Assembly (NCBI GenBank): GCA_026874595.1
Contig: CM049310.1
Span: 32,737,558-32,801,557, forward strand
Reading direction: 5' to 3'
Length of the DNA: 64,000 nt
Source: Sipunculus nudus
Taxonomy: Eukaryota > Annelida > Sipuncula > Golfingiida > Sipunculidae
Of the stretch, positions 23,916 through 35,707 are shown one piece after another. The first letter of the stretch is position 1, and every line of letters starts with the position of its first letter. A program made the position numbers and the translations under genes. A model generated the notes under the pieces. It was not told the origin of the DNA and ran no database searches. It saw nothing but the letters and a program-made list of their open reading frames with translations.

Positions 23916-24765
23916 TAATGCGTTTTATGCATTTTACAATATCTAATAGACTTTATTCTGGCCCTTTCCAGTTAGATAACCATTCAAATCGCTACATTGC
24001 GGAATAACATGCGAAGAAAAAAATGCATCTTGATAGACACGGTGTCTCTCCCTGGTACTCCTGCTTTGGTCATCGATCATATGCACTGAAGATAATAGAA
24101 GCACAGGACCTGACGATCTCGGGTTTCATATCGACCATTCTCGTCCTCCATATAGCACGTCAAACAGGCGAGACTGCATGGCGCGAAGAATGGCAATGGG
24201 ATCAGTGTGTAAAAAAAAATTACGCCCCTCGCAGTATTGCGTGCATATGACTACAGAGATATGTTATATAAAAAACGCCCGTATATTGATGGTTGTTTAT
24301 GACTACGGTTGTATTACCGTCTGACAGGTATAAATGCAGCACTATTATTACATCGACTGTTCATCGCGACAGAGACTTTCTATTTCTAATGAAAATAAAT
24401 ACCCCGCTTGTATCATAAGTTGTTTATGTAAGATTATGTCAGTTTTCATTTTAATAAGAGCTTTCATTTTTATAATAATTATTCCCATATTTGTTAGGAT
24501 ATATCCAAGACATGCTCTGCGTTCAGCATTGGTTCTTTACAACCACAGTTAGATAAATATATAAAATAGAAATACCTAAAAATATATTCTTGAATTACCT
24601 GGCCATAGTGTATATATGTTCTCAATTTATGTACTAGTTTTTAAACTTACAATATTAATTAATACATATATGTTTTCTGCAAAACTATATGCTTGTTCGT
24701 AAGAAAATAGACAATTCGCTTTATCAAATGCTCTGTTTAGCATGTTTTGCAACCACAATTATAGG

Positions 24766-24768
<3 letters not shown>

Positions 24769-24838
<70 letters not shown>
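24769..24838. repeat. (AT)n microsatellite
   Basis: 70-bp pure AT run, intergenic. Confidence 0.95.
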
Positions 24839-24840
<2 letters not shown>

Positions 24841-25739
24841 CTACCGTCTACAAATATATATCATGAACGTGACCATACACTCAGTCCACATCGTCAGTAA
24901 AATATTACCTAGAATCACCCCGTTGGTCTTGGATAAGCTATTGAACTGACGATTTGTGGTAAGAATTAGGTCTACCACCAGTACTGGAACCAGTACACAG
25001 TTCTTGTATACAGGACTAACAGGGACCCGAAGCCACTTAGACGCGGTTAACGTGATGGATAAATGGGCCTGGTTTAATGCATTTATTATTTACAAACAGC
25101 TGGTAAACAGCGACATTATTACCGAACGATTGTGATTATTCCGCGCGAGCATGCAACCTGTATTGCTACATGTTGGGTACAGCTACTTAAGCACGCATTC
25201 AATCTCGACTATGAGAGGTTCCCCCTGGTAGTAATTGTATACACACTCTTATAAACGGCTTATGGTACACAAAACTGACACGTTGTACAAGCCAAAACAT
25301 GTTATATATCACCATTCACAGTGGTGTTTGTTTGCATGTATCGACCGGTCAGACAGGAGAACAGAACATGTTTCTAGATCACGGAGGCGTTTTCCTTTAA
25401 AAAACGGGAGTCAATATTAAAAAAAAAATTAAAATGAATATTTGTAAAGACGTCCACTGTGTATCTTGCCTTCAAGGAATATCTGCATGTTGTTGAAGCT
25501 AGTGTTATTCTGTTACTTTAACTGCAGATTGCCTGCAGTTCCGCTTCACAATTCCGCTAATTGATTTTTCGTAAGGGGCAGATACATGTAGAGGTATAAC
25601 GGTGATTCGATTAAAACAGAAAAAAGTAGAAACAAAGGTTTTTATCATGGTGATTCAGCGTTTAATTGTACATACTAATTATCGAAAGTCTTCTTTATCA
25701 TTGTCTGGTATTATTAAAGAGAGAATGTGTGTATGTTTG

Positions 25740-25745
25740 TATGTT

Positions 25746-25806
<61 letters not shown>
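25740..25806. repeat. Compound (GT)n(GA)n microsatellite
   Basis: A GT-rich run passes directly into about 20 GA units. Confidence 0.95.
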
Positions 25807-25809
<3 letters not shown>

Positions 25810-25929
25810 ACGAAGTTTTGTGGATGTTTTCAGCCTGCCTGAGCCGAGTTCAGGTGCTACCGCTGCGGTCGTTTCAAGGCAACTCCTCTGAGACCACTAG
25901 ACATATTCTCTAAAAATCCGGCATCATTA

Positions 25930-26640
25930 CACTGAATTGGTGCTCAACAAAGACTGGTTTCACCATTTACAGTCCTTTTTCCCGTATCTTAGGAGTGATT
26001 CGATGTATTGGGCTGAAATTGTGCAGGTTTATAGATCGTGGATACTTTATCTCAAATTCAAGACTGGTTGCGCCACCCACAATCAAGTATTCGATGAATA
26101 CATCCATTCTTTTATCCCAGAGTGGTTTGATGTATCTAACTGAAAGTTAGCATGTTCATAGACTTTGGACATCTAATTTTGAACACAAATCTGGTGGTTC
26201 GACCTATAATCTGTTTCGGGTAAAAATCACTCACATTTAATGAGTGGATAGATCTATCAGCGTGTCATCCATCTTGAATACCCTTGTTGTGGACAAAACT
26301 TGTGGCGCCACCTACTGTCACGTTTTCGGACAACAGAGTGATGCCCTTATCTCCAGTCTCCAGAGTAGTTTGGCGTATAGGCCCGAACGTTTGCATATTC
26401 ATCCAACTTCGGCAGATTTCTCGTACACAAGACTGGTGGTGCCACCTATGATTACGTATTCGTAGAATACGTCTATGTATTTATCTAAGGAGTGATTTGT
26501 TATATCAGCCTGGTATTTTGCATGTCCACAGATCTTGACTTGCTCTATATTGTATACAAGGCTGGTGGCGCCATCTTAGAATGCTTTATTTTGTACACAA
26601 GACTGGAGGTGCTACCTACAATTTTTTTAGCATCTTGGGA
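25930..26640. repeat. Tandem repeats with GGTGGCGCCACC-like cores, opposite orientation to 4,440-5,445
   Basis: Units of roughly 125 bp share ACAAGACTGGTGG, GCGCCACCTA and TATTCGT blocks. Cores are near 26,061, 26,190, 26,300, 26,432, 26,562 and 26,602. The reverse complement matches blocks of the array at 4,440-5,445 (for example CTGAAATTGTGCAG and TTTATAGATC). The array ends about 230 bp upstream of the NMRAL1-like start codon. Confidence 0.7.
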
Positions 26641-26877
26641 TACTTAGGCATCTCTGATTACCAATTTGGATGACTGTCACGCCAAGAGACATTCCATTCT
26701 TCACGTACGTTATCTTTGCCTTATGATTCGGCGGATACATATATGTAGTTGCTTGTCGACTGTCCATTTTTATCATTGAAAGAGGAAAGTGAATATTCAA
26801 TCAAAGTTTGTTAAATATGTCTTATAAAGATTTATTTATATACAATATAACTGACAAAAGCCTTTATTTTTTCCAGA

Positions 26878-27391
26878 ATGAAGAAAATCGTCGCTGTAGT
26901 TGGAGCCTCCGGTAGTGTCGGGAACTCGGTATGCGATGCATTGTCACGTGATTACACTGTCCGCATCGTCTGCTTTGATGGTGAAAACGGGCGAACCCCA
27001 ACCCCTGGTGGTGACACAGAAACAAAAAACGCAAACCCGAATGATGTAAACAGTTTGTGCGCCGCTCTTGACGGAGTCTGGGCCTGTTTTATTGCCACAA
27101 TTACAGACTTCTGCGACTGCAATGCTATGAAGAAGGAAATCAACATAGGCAAAAATTTAGCATCAGCATGCTCCCGCGCCAGAATAAGTCACGTGATTTA
27201 TAGCACTCAGCTGAGCGTCGTGCGCATCCTAGGCTTGCGCGCGACGCACATGGACGCAAAAGCAGAGGTTGAAGACGCATTAAAAGAAAGAGGCTTGCCG
27301 CTGACTTGTATTATCATTCCATGCTTGTTTGAAATGTTGCTAGTTCCCCCATTCAGACCAATACGAAAAGATGGTGGCCTCTACTCCTTAG
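26878..27391 (+). CDS. NMRAL1: NMRAL1-like coding exon 1 (residues 1-171)
   Basis: Starts at the ATG directly behind a CCAG acceptor and ends TTAG|GTAAGA in phase 1. Holds the Rossmann fold and the nucleotide motif. Reading through the donor would give a short hydrophobic tail and a stop at 27,433-27,435, which is intron sequence. Confidence 0.94.
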
Positions 27392-28919
27392 GTAAGATAA
27401 AACTTTTCTTGTTTGTGTGTATACTGTACTGTTAATAACCTGCCATAACCCATAATAAACGTATTTAGTAAAAAAAAAAAAAAAGAAAGAAAATGCATTA
27501 AGTAAGTGACAGACTGAAAGAGTAATTAGTTATCTTATTATAATAGTAATATGTTGCCAGTAAACATTTAAACAAGTGCAAGATGTAATCATGACATAGT
27601 CGCCAGCGTTTGCCAAGAACCGTGACCTTGACCTTGGACCGATCATGGCAAAAAAAAATAGGCTTGGACAGTTACCGATTTTACAGTTTTCCTGTAAGTT
27701 TCAGATCAATTGCTGCAAAACTGCGACCTGTAGAGTGCGGACAAACAGACCCACAAACAAACAGACACGACGATTAGCCTATAGTCGCCAGACCTAGGCT
27801 GGCGACTATAATTATACATAATTAGATATAAAAAATAACAGATATAAAAGAAGAATGATTTTGTGAGAAAATAATTTTATTTATAAGTTGCAAAGCGAAA
27901 ATTAACTGTCAATGTCATTTCAGAGATCCCAGCTGGCATGACAAACTTGGATATGATTGGAGCAGTGGACGTCGGCGAGGTGGTGCGGTCGGTGTTGGGG
28001 CGACCACAGGAATTCCTCCACAAAACACTCTCTATCAGCGGGGACAAGTGTAGTACGAGGGACATCGTTGCTACACTCAACAGTCAGCTGTCACCAAGGA
28101 GATTTAAAGATAAACAGGTTGGTAACGCGTTATAGTTTTCTATTCGAGTGGCGGATAGCGTTAAAAAGTGTGTATGATGGGGATGTGAGGATGCATGCTG
28201 GCTCGAGGGTTGGTTCATTCTGTCGCTATTTTGCTGCAACTGAGACTGTAGGACTGCCTTAAGTTTCTGCCATTTGTTGGCAAATTATATAATTAATCAC
28301 CATTCTCGTCAATATAGAAGTAAAATCAGTTACACCAAAGAGGCATGGAATAACGTTTTATTCTATCCATTTTAGTTTCAAAAAATTATTTACGGTGGGA
28401 CAAGACAGTGGTAAACAATACAAAAGTTTGCAGATTACAATGTTAGAATAATTTGCCTTTAAACAAAGAAGTAAGCAGCAGGACTCGAAGTGCTATACGA
28501 CCCCCCCCCCCCCCCCCCCCCCCATGCTGGTTTCGCTGCCCATGCAAAATACATTTCATTATGAGATTAAAAGTAGCCTTACAATATAACAGCAGAAATT
28601 GCAGGCTTTTTTTAATAAAGGTTAGATTAAATACTTTACGATTTCTTTGTTACTAGTATTTGTTATGAACTGTTAAGCAGTATTTTGTGTTTTACAGATG
28701 ACGGTGCAGGAATTCGGCCGTCAGAACTTCCCGGGCGCCGCTGACCTAGCCAACATGTTTGATTTTTACTCCCGAGTTGACCAGCGTGCCAGTATAGATC
28801 TCACCAAAAAGCTGTACCCCTTTGTCGTCAGTTTTAACAGATGGGTCTCAGAGAACAAGGACCTGATAGCTACCGCTCTGGACTACCCAAGCACCCCCTC
28901 GCGCGACCCATGGTCATAA
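26878..28919 (+). CDS. NMRAL1: NMRAL1-like NmrA-family NAD(P)-binding protein, 3 coding exons
   Basis: Member of the NmrA-like atypical short-chain dehydrogenase group, which in vertebrates (NMRAL1/HSCARG) acts as an NADPH sensor in the cytosol and nucleus. Coding exons 26878-27391, 27924-28117 and 28698-28919 join in phase (1, then 0) to 309 aa; human NMRAL1 is 299 aa. The N-terminus carries the dinucleotide motif GASGSVG (residues 9-15) on a Rossmann beta strand (KKIVAVV). Later family blocks are SHVIYSTQLS, HMDAKAEVEDAL, CIIIPCLFEMLL, GAVDVGEVV and, most diagnostic, NFPGAADLANMFDFY, matching GFPGARDLANMFRFY. An acceptor (TTTTTTCCAG) sits one base before the ATG, so at least one untranslated exon lies upstream. 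AATAAA candidates occur near 29,549 and 29,900. Confidence 0.94.
27597..27811. mobile_element. Small interspersed element with TATAGTCGCCAG hairpin end
   Basis: About 215 bp inside intron 1 of the NMRAL1-like gene. It begins ATAGTCGCCAG and ends in a hairpin TATAGTCGCCAG-ACCTAGG-CTGGCGACTATA (about 27,780-27,811). The interior has GTGACCTTGACCTTGG and an ACAAACAGAC run before the hairpin. This is the same layout as the longer composite elements: body, microsatellite, terminal hairpin. Confidence 0.6.
27924..28117 (+). CDS. NMRAL1: NMRAL1-like coding exon 2 (residues 172-236)
   Basis: Acceptor CATTTCAG, donor CAG|GTTGGT, phase 0 at the end. Encodes EIPAGMTNLDMIGAVDVGEV, corresponding to DVPMDGMSVSDLGPVV of NMRAL1. 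Confidence 0.92.
28500..28522. repeat. Poly(C) tract in NMRAL1-like intron 2
   Basis: A run of about 22 C, a likely site of sequencing length error. It does not affect the coding frame because it is intronic. Confidence 0.9.
28698..28919 (+). CDS. NMRAL1: NMRAL1-like coding exon 3 (residues 237-309 and stop)
   Basis: Acceptor TTTTACAG, begins MTVQEF, contains FPGAADLANMFDFY and ends with TAA at 28,917-28,919. The C-terminal tail is about 10 residues longer than human. Confidence 0.94.
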   Translation: MTVQEFGRQNFPGAADLANMFDFYSRVDQRASIDLTKKLYPFVVSFNRWVSENKDLIATALDYPSTPSRDPWS

Positions 28920-30110
28920 ATGGCGTCTGACACACGGCGGTTTAATCTCCGCCAGAGGTCGCTGTTCGCAGATAACCTGTTACATTCACTATTTTTGTAA
29001 CCAGGTTAGAGCCCAAATTATTTATCTTTCATCACGGAATAAGGTATGCATTTGACTAGATAATGAATGCTGGCATTTACGTACCCTCTCATAAACCAGT
29101 ACCGAAGAAGTATACATGCATATATATTTTATTTACTGAAGAGGACAGGCTTGGAAATGTACCGTGTAATGTATCAAAACATCGCCTTCATGAAGACACT
29201 AAATTTTACGCAAAATGCATAGAGAAATGTACATACTATTAATTCAAAGGCACAACAACATCATGTGCTCCCTTAGCTTCCTGCAACTATATATCTGTCG
29301 TTAATCACGAGCATTTTAAGAGTATTAGGTAGTGCCACCGTGTGTCAAACAAAGAGATTAACGCTGAAGTGAACTGGCTATTAAGCATCATGAGAACCAA
29401 TGCACACGAGGGCTTCAAAGATATTATATAAGAAATTATATAACACCTTTATTAAACTTCTTTACGCTCATTAAAACATTCCACGTACATGTTCTGCCAC
29501 GCAGGTGTTATGTTCTCATTCTGTTGCACCATGTTTGGGGATTAACGTAATAAAGGTATTCGATGAAGGCTTGTATAGATTATACCAGTCATTGGTGTAT
29601 CAGCCCCGCATACATAAATAGGATGCCAACAATGTTTGATACTCGCAATATAAATACAGAAATACCGTCAGACTAAAGATCATCTTGGTCAGTTTATAAA
29701 TGAGTACTAGGAGTATATGCTTTTTTATTAAGTGTTCATATTTAAGATAAAAATATTATATCCGATTTTAGGCACATCTTGCACCCAACAATATTTAAAC
29801 TTTTGAACATTATGCACAGGGAATTCAAACCTGATAATAGACTAAAAATGATGATTTTTTATAATGTATTATTTTTTTTCTGTTTTGTTACATTGATGCA
29901 ATAAAAGTTTCACGATTGTATCAAGCAGAATGAACATGTTATACCTGGTCATCACGAACGTATGTATATGTTTGTGTTCTCGACATTGGTATTTATAGTC
30001 ATGACAAAAATGCGTAAATAACCTTCAGTATAATCTTTGCTCATTAAACATGTTTCAAGTTATATTTAACGTTTGTATTCATACATTTTTACATTTGTAT
30101 ACATAACCAA
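28920..30110. other. 3' side of the NMRAL1-like gene
   Basis: AT-rich sequence without coding evidence, probably including the 3' UTR. Possible AATAAA signals near 29,549 and 29,900. Confidence 0.5.
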
Positions 30111-31540
30111 CTAGGGACCCATGGGTCTCGACGCTCAGCTGAATTTATCTATTAGGATAGGTTTATGAGCTTTTTTTCAAAATATGGGTCCTGTGAGCAG
30201 TTTGAAGCCAACCTGTCAACCCAAACTTGAGTTATCCTCCATAAAATAATTTGTGAATTGACGGGCCCTGTGACCTAGTGACCCCAAAATCAAAAGGAAC
30301 CTTCCCCTATTAGAATGTGCCCCACGTGGAAGACGGAAGGTTTATGATGAAAGTTTGGCTTAAAATACATCCATAATCTTTTTAAAGATGTGGGTCCGGT
30401 GACCTTGACTTTTGACCCCATGACCCCAAAATCAAACTGATTCTTCCCCTATTGGCAGGTCAGCTTTATGTGTAAGATTGAAGGTTTTAGATGAAAACTT
30501 TGGCTTAAAATGCATCCACAATCTTTCTTAATATGTGGGTTCTGTGACCTTGACCTCATTACCCCAAAATCCAGAGGGTAAATTCTTACATTATTGATGG
30601 GTCTAATACAAGTCAGGTTTGAAACCAATATGTCAATCCAATTATCATTTGGAAACAAAGATGCGGACAGATGGTCCTCAAAATCAATCAGAATCTTCCC
30701 CTATTGGCAGGTCAGTTATATGTGCAAGATTGAAGGTTTTAGATGAAAACTTTGGCTTAAAATGCATCCACAATCTTTCTTAATATGTGGGTTCTGTGAC
30801 CTTGACCTCATGACCCCAAGATCAATAGAGTTTTTGCGTTACAGGTGGGCCAAATATAAGTCAAGTTTGAAAACCATATATCAATCCAAACTGGAGTTAT
30901 CATCTTCATGATGATGGACAAACAGAAAGACTAACAGACGAAAGGACAGGGTGTTTAATATTGGGCATTTGTAACAGAGTTACAAATCTGATAGTATCAA
31001 TATAATTTGGCAGTCTCAAAATAAAGGAGAAATTGCATCAAAATTGAAAAAATACAGGTGGCTCCAGCATGATCATAATCAATAAACATATCGGGTTTCA
31101 TGACACTGGATGAAACCACAGAGAAGAAACTGACATAACTGCTGTCATTTGATGGTCTCAAAAAGAAAAACAAAAAACTCGAACAAATTAGAAAAAAATA
31201 CAAGTGGCGCCACCAGTTTTCGGGAAATGACAAAACTAGTCATGGTCAATATTCAAGGTTCATGGCAATCCATGCATTAATTAACAAGATACTGGAGGTT
31301 TTGTATCATATTTTCAAATATTCTGGGAGGTACTTACTAGCCCATATCTCGAAGGATATAGGTGACACTGACCTAATTTCAGGTTTCGAAGGAGATTTTT
31401 CACTGACCTCCCTCAATGTACACTAAGAAGTTTCTAGGTTCAGCGGTTACGATTTGTGCCCTGCTAACGGACGGCCGGACGGATGACGGACAAAGTGCCA
31501 TACCTATACCTCAACTGACTTACAGTCAGCTGAGCTAAAA
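30111..31540. mobile_element. Composite element, GACCCATGGGTC head and CAGCTGAGCTAAAA tail (copy 2)
   Basis: Head CTAGGGACCCATGGGTC then CGCTCAGCTGA. The interior has a tandem repeat of about 250 bp (CTATTGGCAGGTCAG at about 30,450 and 30,700, each followed by AGATTGAAGGTTTTAGATG) and a GTGGCGCCACC core at 31,204. It ends with an ACGGCCGGACGG run and TACAGTCAGCTGAGCTAAAA. Borders are shared with 13,851-16,116 and 36,313-39,580 while the interior differs. Confidence 0.75.
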
Positions 31541-31699
31541 ACCTTATATAATTATTACTTAGCATCCAACGGAAAGATTTTACAAGAGTGATTTGGTCTT
31601 AATTCCCAATGCTTGCAGTCGTATACAAATTACTTTCTGAAAAAAAATTTGGTTTTCAGTATTATATCTTTACAGTTTTCATCTTTGTTGGAGTGATGT

Positions 31700-32010
31700 A
31701 ACGCCATTAACATGCATCAACATATCGTAGCTACACCAAAGAAGTTAGGTGACCTCTCAACATTTTACATATGCGTGGACTTTGCAAAGAATTTATATTG
31801 AGGTGAGAAACTCTATTTTTTTAGAGTTTCACAAACTTTGTGTGGATTTATCGAGAATTGAATATGATAAATATGTACTCGGTCGAGATAATCTATTGAG
31901 AAATATAGTTGTATGAGTTTCATGAAAATCTATCAAATCCCTGGTTATCGCGGCGACATTAATGTTACAGGACGGACGGAGGGCGGAAGTACGCGGCTAC
32001 TTGCGGACAC
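31700..32010. repeat. Interspersed repeat related to 720-1,165
   Basis: Blocks in the same order as the left-end repeat: GTGACCTCT, ACTTTGCAAAGAATT, GAGGTGAGAAACTCT, GAGATAATCTATTG, ATCTATCAAATCCCTG, GGCGACATTAA, then ACGGACGGAGG. Confidence 0.6.
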
Positions 32011-35000
32011 TGCCCATTCCATAAAATTATATAGTTTGTAAACAAGAAAATCTTAAAACTAAAAACCTTAGTCTGATATATCTAAATTTAAATATAAACC
32101 TAATTTAAGAATATTATGCCAAATTCGAATTAAATCATAAATCTTTTATTAAATTATAAATCTCCGACGATGTCCCCACTTCATGCATGCTAATGAAAGG
32201 AGCACAAAAGTGGCGGTTACATGATATTAAATTTATCAAATCAATATAACTTACTCATAACACCCCCCCCCCCCCCCTTTCTCTCTCTCGTGCGGTCTTT
32301 CATTCATTATATGGCTATTGTTGGTGTGATTTTAATAGAGATACAGCAAATATATGGAATTAAAGAATCCCCCTTTCAGCTTTTTAGTTCGCCAATTTAA
32401 TATTTGTCATAGCAAACCTTGAAAATGTCAGATCTGGATACGGCTCAAGGGATTTTTTTTTATGAATGAGATCATAGTGACCTGCATGGGGACTTGTTTG
32501 ATGAATTAGACCATAATTACCTTTGGTTTTGTTTGATAAATGTGACCTTCAGGCTTCATCTGAATCCCCACAAAATTTAATGTGATCTTCGCTAAATTGG
32601 TCGTTTGATATCCTCGAACAGTGTTTAATGGGAATTAGCTCAGGAATGCGGTTAAATTTGTCTAACAGACAAACGAACCCACAGACACGGATGAAAATCC
32701 AAACTCCTTGGAATTGCAATACAAACGCAGGATATTTTTACATATTTATTGAAAAAGCATGTATTTTGCATAATAATCATGATGCATCTGTTCATGTAGC
32801 AAGCAGTTCAAGATGGTTGCAACATATTGTGGTTTCCCATCAGGACAATCATTGGCATCAGTTACAAAGATAGATTCACCATTACAAAAATCATATCAAA
32901 TATCCAATCAGTATCTACTTTCTGTCACTGAACCCTTTGCATCTGCATGAAAGATTAAAAAAAATACATGAATATATTCTCCTCTCCATACACATAACAA
33001 TACCGTACCTATATATCATTGTTCATTACAGCCCTTCAAATCATCTTTTGATCATTGCCTCTAGATAAAATGCTTTAATTCTCTTTAAATTTATAATTTA
33101 AGTCAGTCTAAGGATCATGTTTTTATATAAAGGTATGACTAGCTATCCACTCTAGACTGGTTCCCTGCATACTTTGGCCATTGCTGTGACTGGTGGTCAG
33201 ACATTTTGCATCACATTCACAATATTATCATGTGTAACTCTAGTTCAGAATTTTCCCATGCTTTTTTAAATAAGGAACCAGTCTAGTTGATATCCTAACA
33301 ACATATTTGATCTTGTCATAATTAAAACTTATATAGAAAAAACATGAAAAATAAATAAACTGATTACACACAGACTTTGCTACATTTCTTTAAGTTATTT
33401 TTAATAGCGAATTCTTTGTTAGTTTCTTTTATTTTTAAAGCTGCATATTTAAACAAAACCGCATATATATATATATATCAATGTTCTTTACAGCCCTTCG
33501 AACTTGCAGACTTTGTTACATTTCTTTAAGTTATTGTTAATAGCAAATTCTTTGTTAGTTTCCTTTATTTTTAAAGCTGCATCTTTTAACAAAACCGTAT
33601 CTATATATCAATTTAAAAAATAATCTTATATAATAATGATATGATACAACCAGCATGTTTAACCCAAGTTGTGACCAGACTGATGGAGAGACATGTGAAT
33701 GCAAACTAGATATACTCATCTCTTTTGGCTTCAGATTCATTCATACAAATAATATCAACCAATCCCGAAAAAAGTTTTCATTCACTGCAGTGCTTTCATC
33801 TCCATCACAAATTCCACATTTAATTTCCATAACTGTTTTTTTATCCTTTCTATATGGACTACACAGAAATAGAAATAATTCTTGAATTTTCTGTAAAATT
33901 CCCTGTGTATGCTTAATTCATTCAGCATCCTTAATTATAGATGGAACCTTAAATTACAACCAATCAAGACAATTTATTTTGATGATAAAAGTCAGGCTTG
34001 TATACTGTGGTTGGCTCCATATTTGTAAGGTTGTTTTCCATATTTTGGGCATGATTCTTATACCAAAACCCTTTATTAAGATTATTGGTCACTGTATAAA
34101 TGTGCAAACAAGTTTCCTTTTTTTCACAATTTAACATCACAAATTATGTGTTTGCAAAATGATGCCATCGAAGTATTTTGTTAGGAGTCTTGCTGAAAAT
34201 GAAATGGCTATACTAAGTTTTCAACATCCCTGTCCTTCTAATCTTTTGCACCTAATTTCTTTAAAATAAGCATGAAATAAATAAATTTACTTTGTAACGC
34301 CGGGATGGTGTTGACCTGTCCAGAAAGAGGTGCAAAAAATGGCGTCAGTTCACGAGGCTATATCTGTTTATCCATGTGATGTAGGAGTGACCTTTGTGTG
34401 ACATAACAAACATATGACATATTAATATCACTGTGACATCATCAGTATGAATAGATGTAATTTTAATCCATCATCTTAGGTCCTCACTGATATGTCACAA
34501 GACTGTACATCTGTTCAGTCATGTTTCTTTCTGAATTAATTATATGGAATCCATACACAGGAGAATATTGTTTTGCTGTTAGATAATAGCCATATTTGTC
34601 TGATTTTCCTCTGAGATAAATAAAGTTAAGTTTTAGTGCTTTGTATAATAATGATCACGAAAAAATAGGTTTACAGGGCTTTATGGAGTATAGATGGTGA
34701 TAGAGGAGAAAGCAGTGCAGTGACTGGGCCTCTGATGGTGCATAAATATTGGTTATTGTAACACATTCACAATGATCATTCTTCATATGAGACCTGCTTA
34801 CTTTGCAGAAGAGTCCGCTCATTAGAGGTATGACATAAAGCAAAAAAAAAATAGATATCTAGCTTATAGGATACCCATCTACATTTTTGAACCTTAAAGC
34901 TTCATCTTCTAAATAAAATAGAATTCATCGACAACTGTCTTATCTCTCATCATAAAATATATATACAAAAAGTCCACACCTTGATATAATGACCACCAAT

Positions 35001-35658
35001 CAGACCATGATAAAGTGGTGGTCGTCATTTTGGAGGTGGTTGTCTAAGCAAGTCTTATATAAGATCAACAAAGAACCAGGACAATGAACAAGTGGTAATT
35101 ATTTTGAGGTGGCCGTTATTTTTAGATGGTCGTTAGGCTAGGTTTTACTGTATCTATGTAATAATAACAGAAAATCAGGCTTAATACACACCTCCCACCT
35201 TTTCTGCATCTTTTGAGTGTTCAATAAACTTAATATTAGTTTTGTTCAATAATTTCTCTATCTGTTTGTACAATCAGTTTAGAAACTGCAGTCAATCATG
35301 AATGTTGGTGGAAAGCATCTGCTGAAATTGTGGCTGATGCTGAAATCCCCAGCACTAGACACTGTCCACTCATATCTATGCGCATGATTGTTCCAGCCAA
35401 GACTGAAACCTTACAATAACACATACCAGTACTGCAGTTTCAAAATTATGCATTAATTCACTCAGGCATTACATGATCATTCATCTGTTTCATTACATTC
35501 ATCCTTTCTGCACCTCAGTGTGAGAGTCACCACAACATGTAATATTGGTCCAGTGTAAACCCCTGGTGGACAGAGGGGGAACTATTTTGGCAGGTGTCCT
35601 GTGAATTGTGGGAAGTTCATTGTCATGAGCTGTTGGCTTGATGGACTTGATCTTTTAT
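32011..35658. other. Gene-poor stretch downstream of PIGC
   Basis: AT-rich. C run at 32,262-32,276. A segment at about 34,980-35,155 contains GTGGTGGTCGTCATTTTGGAG and AGGTTTTACTGTA, a pattern often seen in invertebrate interspersed repeats. The part next to 35,658 may be PIGC 3' UTR. No coding segment supported. Confidence 0.5.
33374..33603. repeat. Tandem duplication, about 137-bp period
   Basis: ACATTTCTTTAAGTTATT followed by TTCTTTGTTAGTTTC and AAAGCTGCAT occurs at 33,374-33,478 and again at 33,511-33,603. About 90 percent alike by eye. Confidence 0.8.
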
Positions 35659-35707
35659 TTAATGTTGTTCCTGGACCACAGCTTCATCCCATGGACCATG
35701 GATATTA
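35659..35707 (-). CDS. PIGC: PIGC exon 7, C-terminus and stop
   Basis: Acceptor TTTCAG 4.6 kb downstream of exon 6. Encodes [16 protein letters not shown] then [12 protein letters not shown] is identical to the human C-terminal motif. The tail after it is shorter than human. Confidence 0.93.

Larger units (their letters stand above)
18838..25929. other. Gene-poor spacer between the UHMK1-like and NMRAL1-like genes
   Basis: The first 250 bp (to about 19,080) are GC-rich with CpGs and likely hold the UHMK1-like promoter and 5' UTR. The rest is AT-rich, with microsatellites at 19,892-19,982 (AT), 22,447-22,484 (GT), 23,259-23,300 (GA), 23,838-23,912 (TAA), 24,769-24,838 (AT) and 25,740-25,806 (GT then GA), a G run at 19,818-19,833 and a C run at 20,790-20,806. 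The ORFs present (up to about 107 codons at 21,328-21,651) have no recognisable domain. An untranslated first exon of the NMRAL1-like gene should lie here but could not be placed. Confidence 0.6.
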
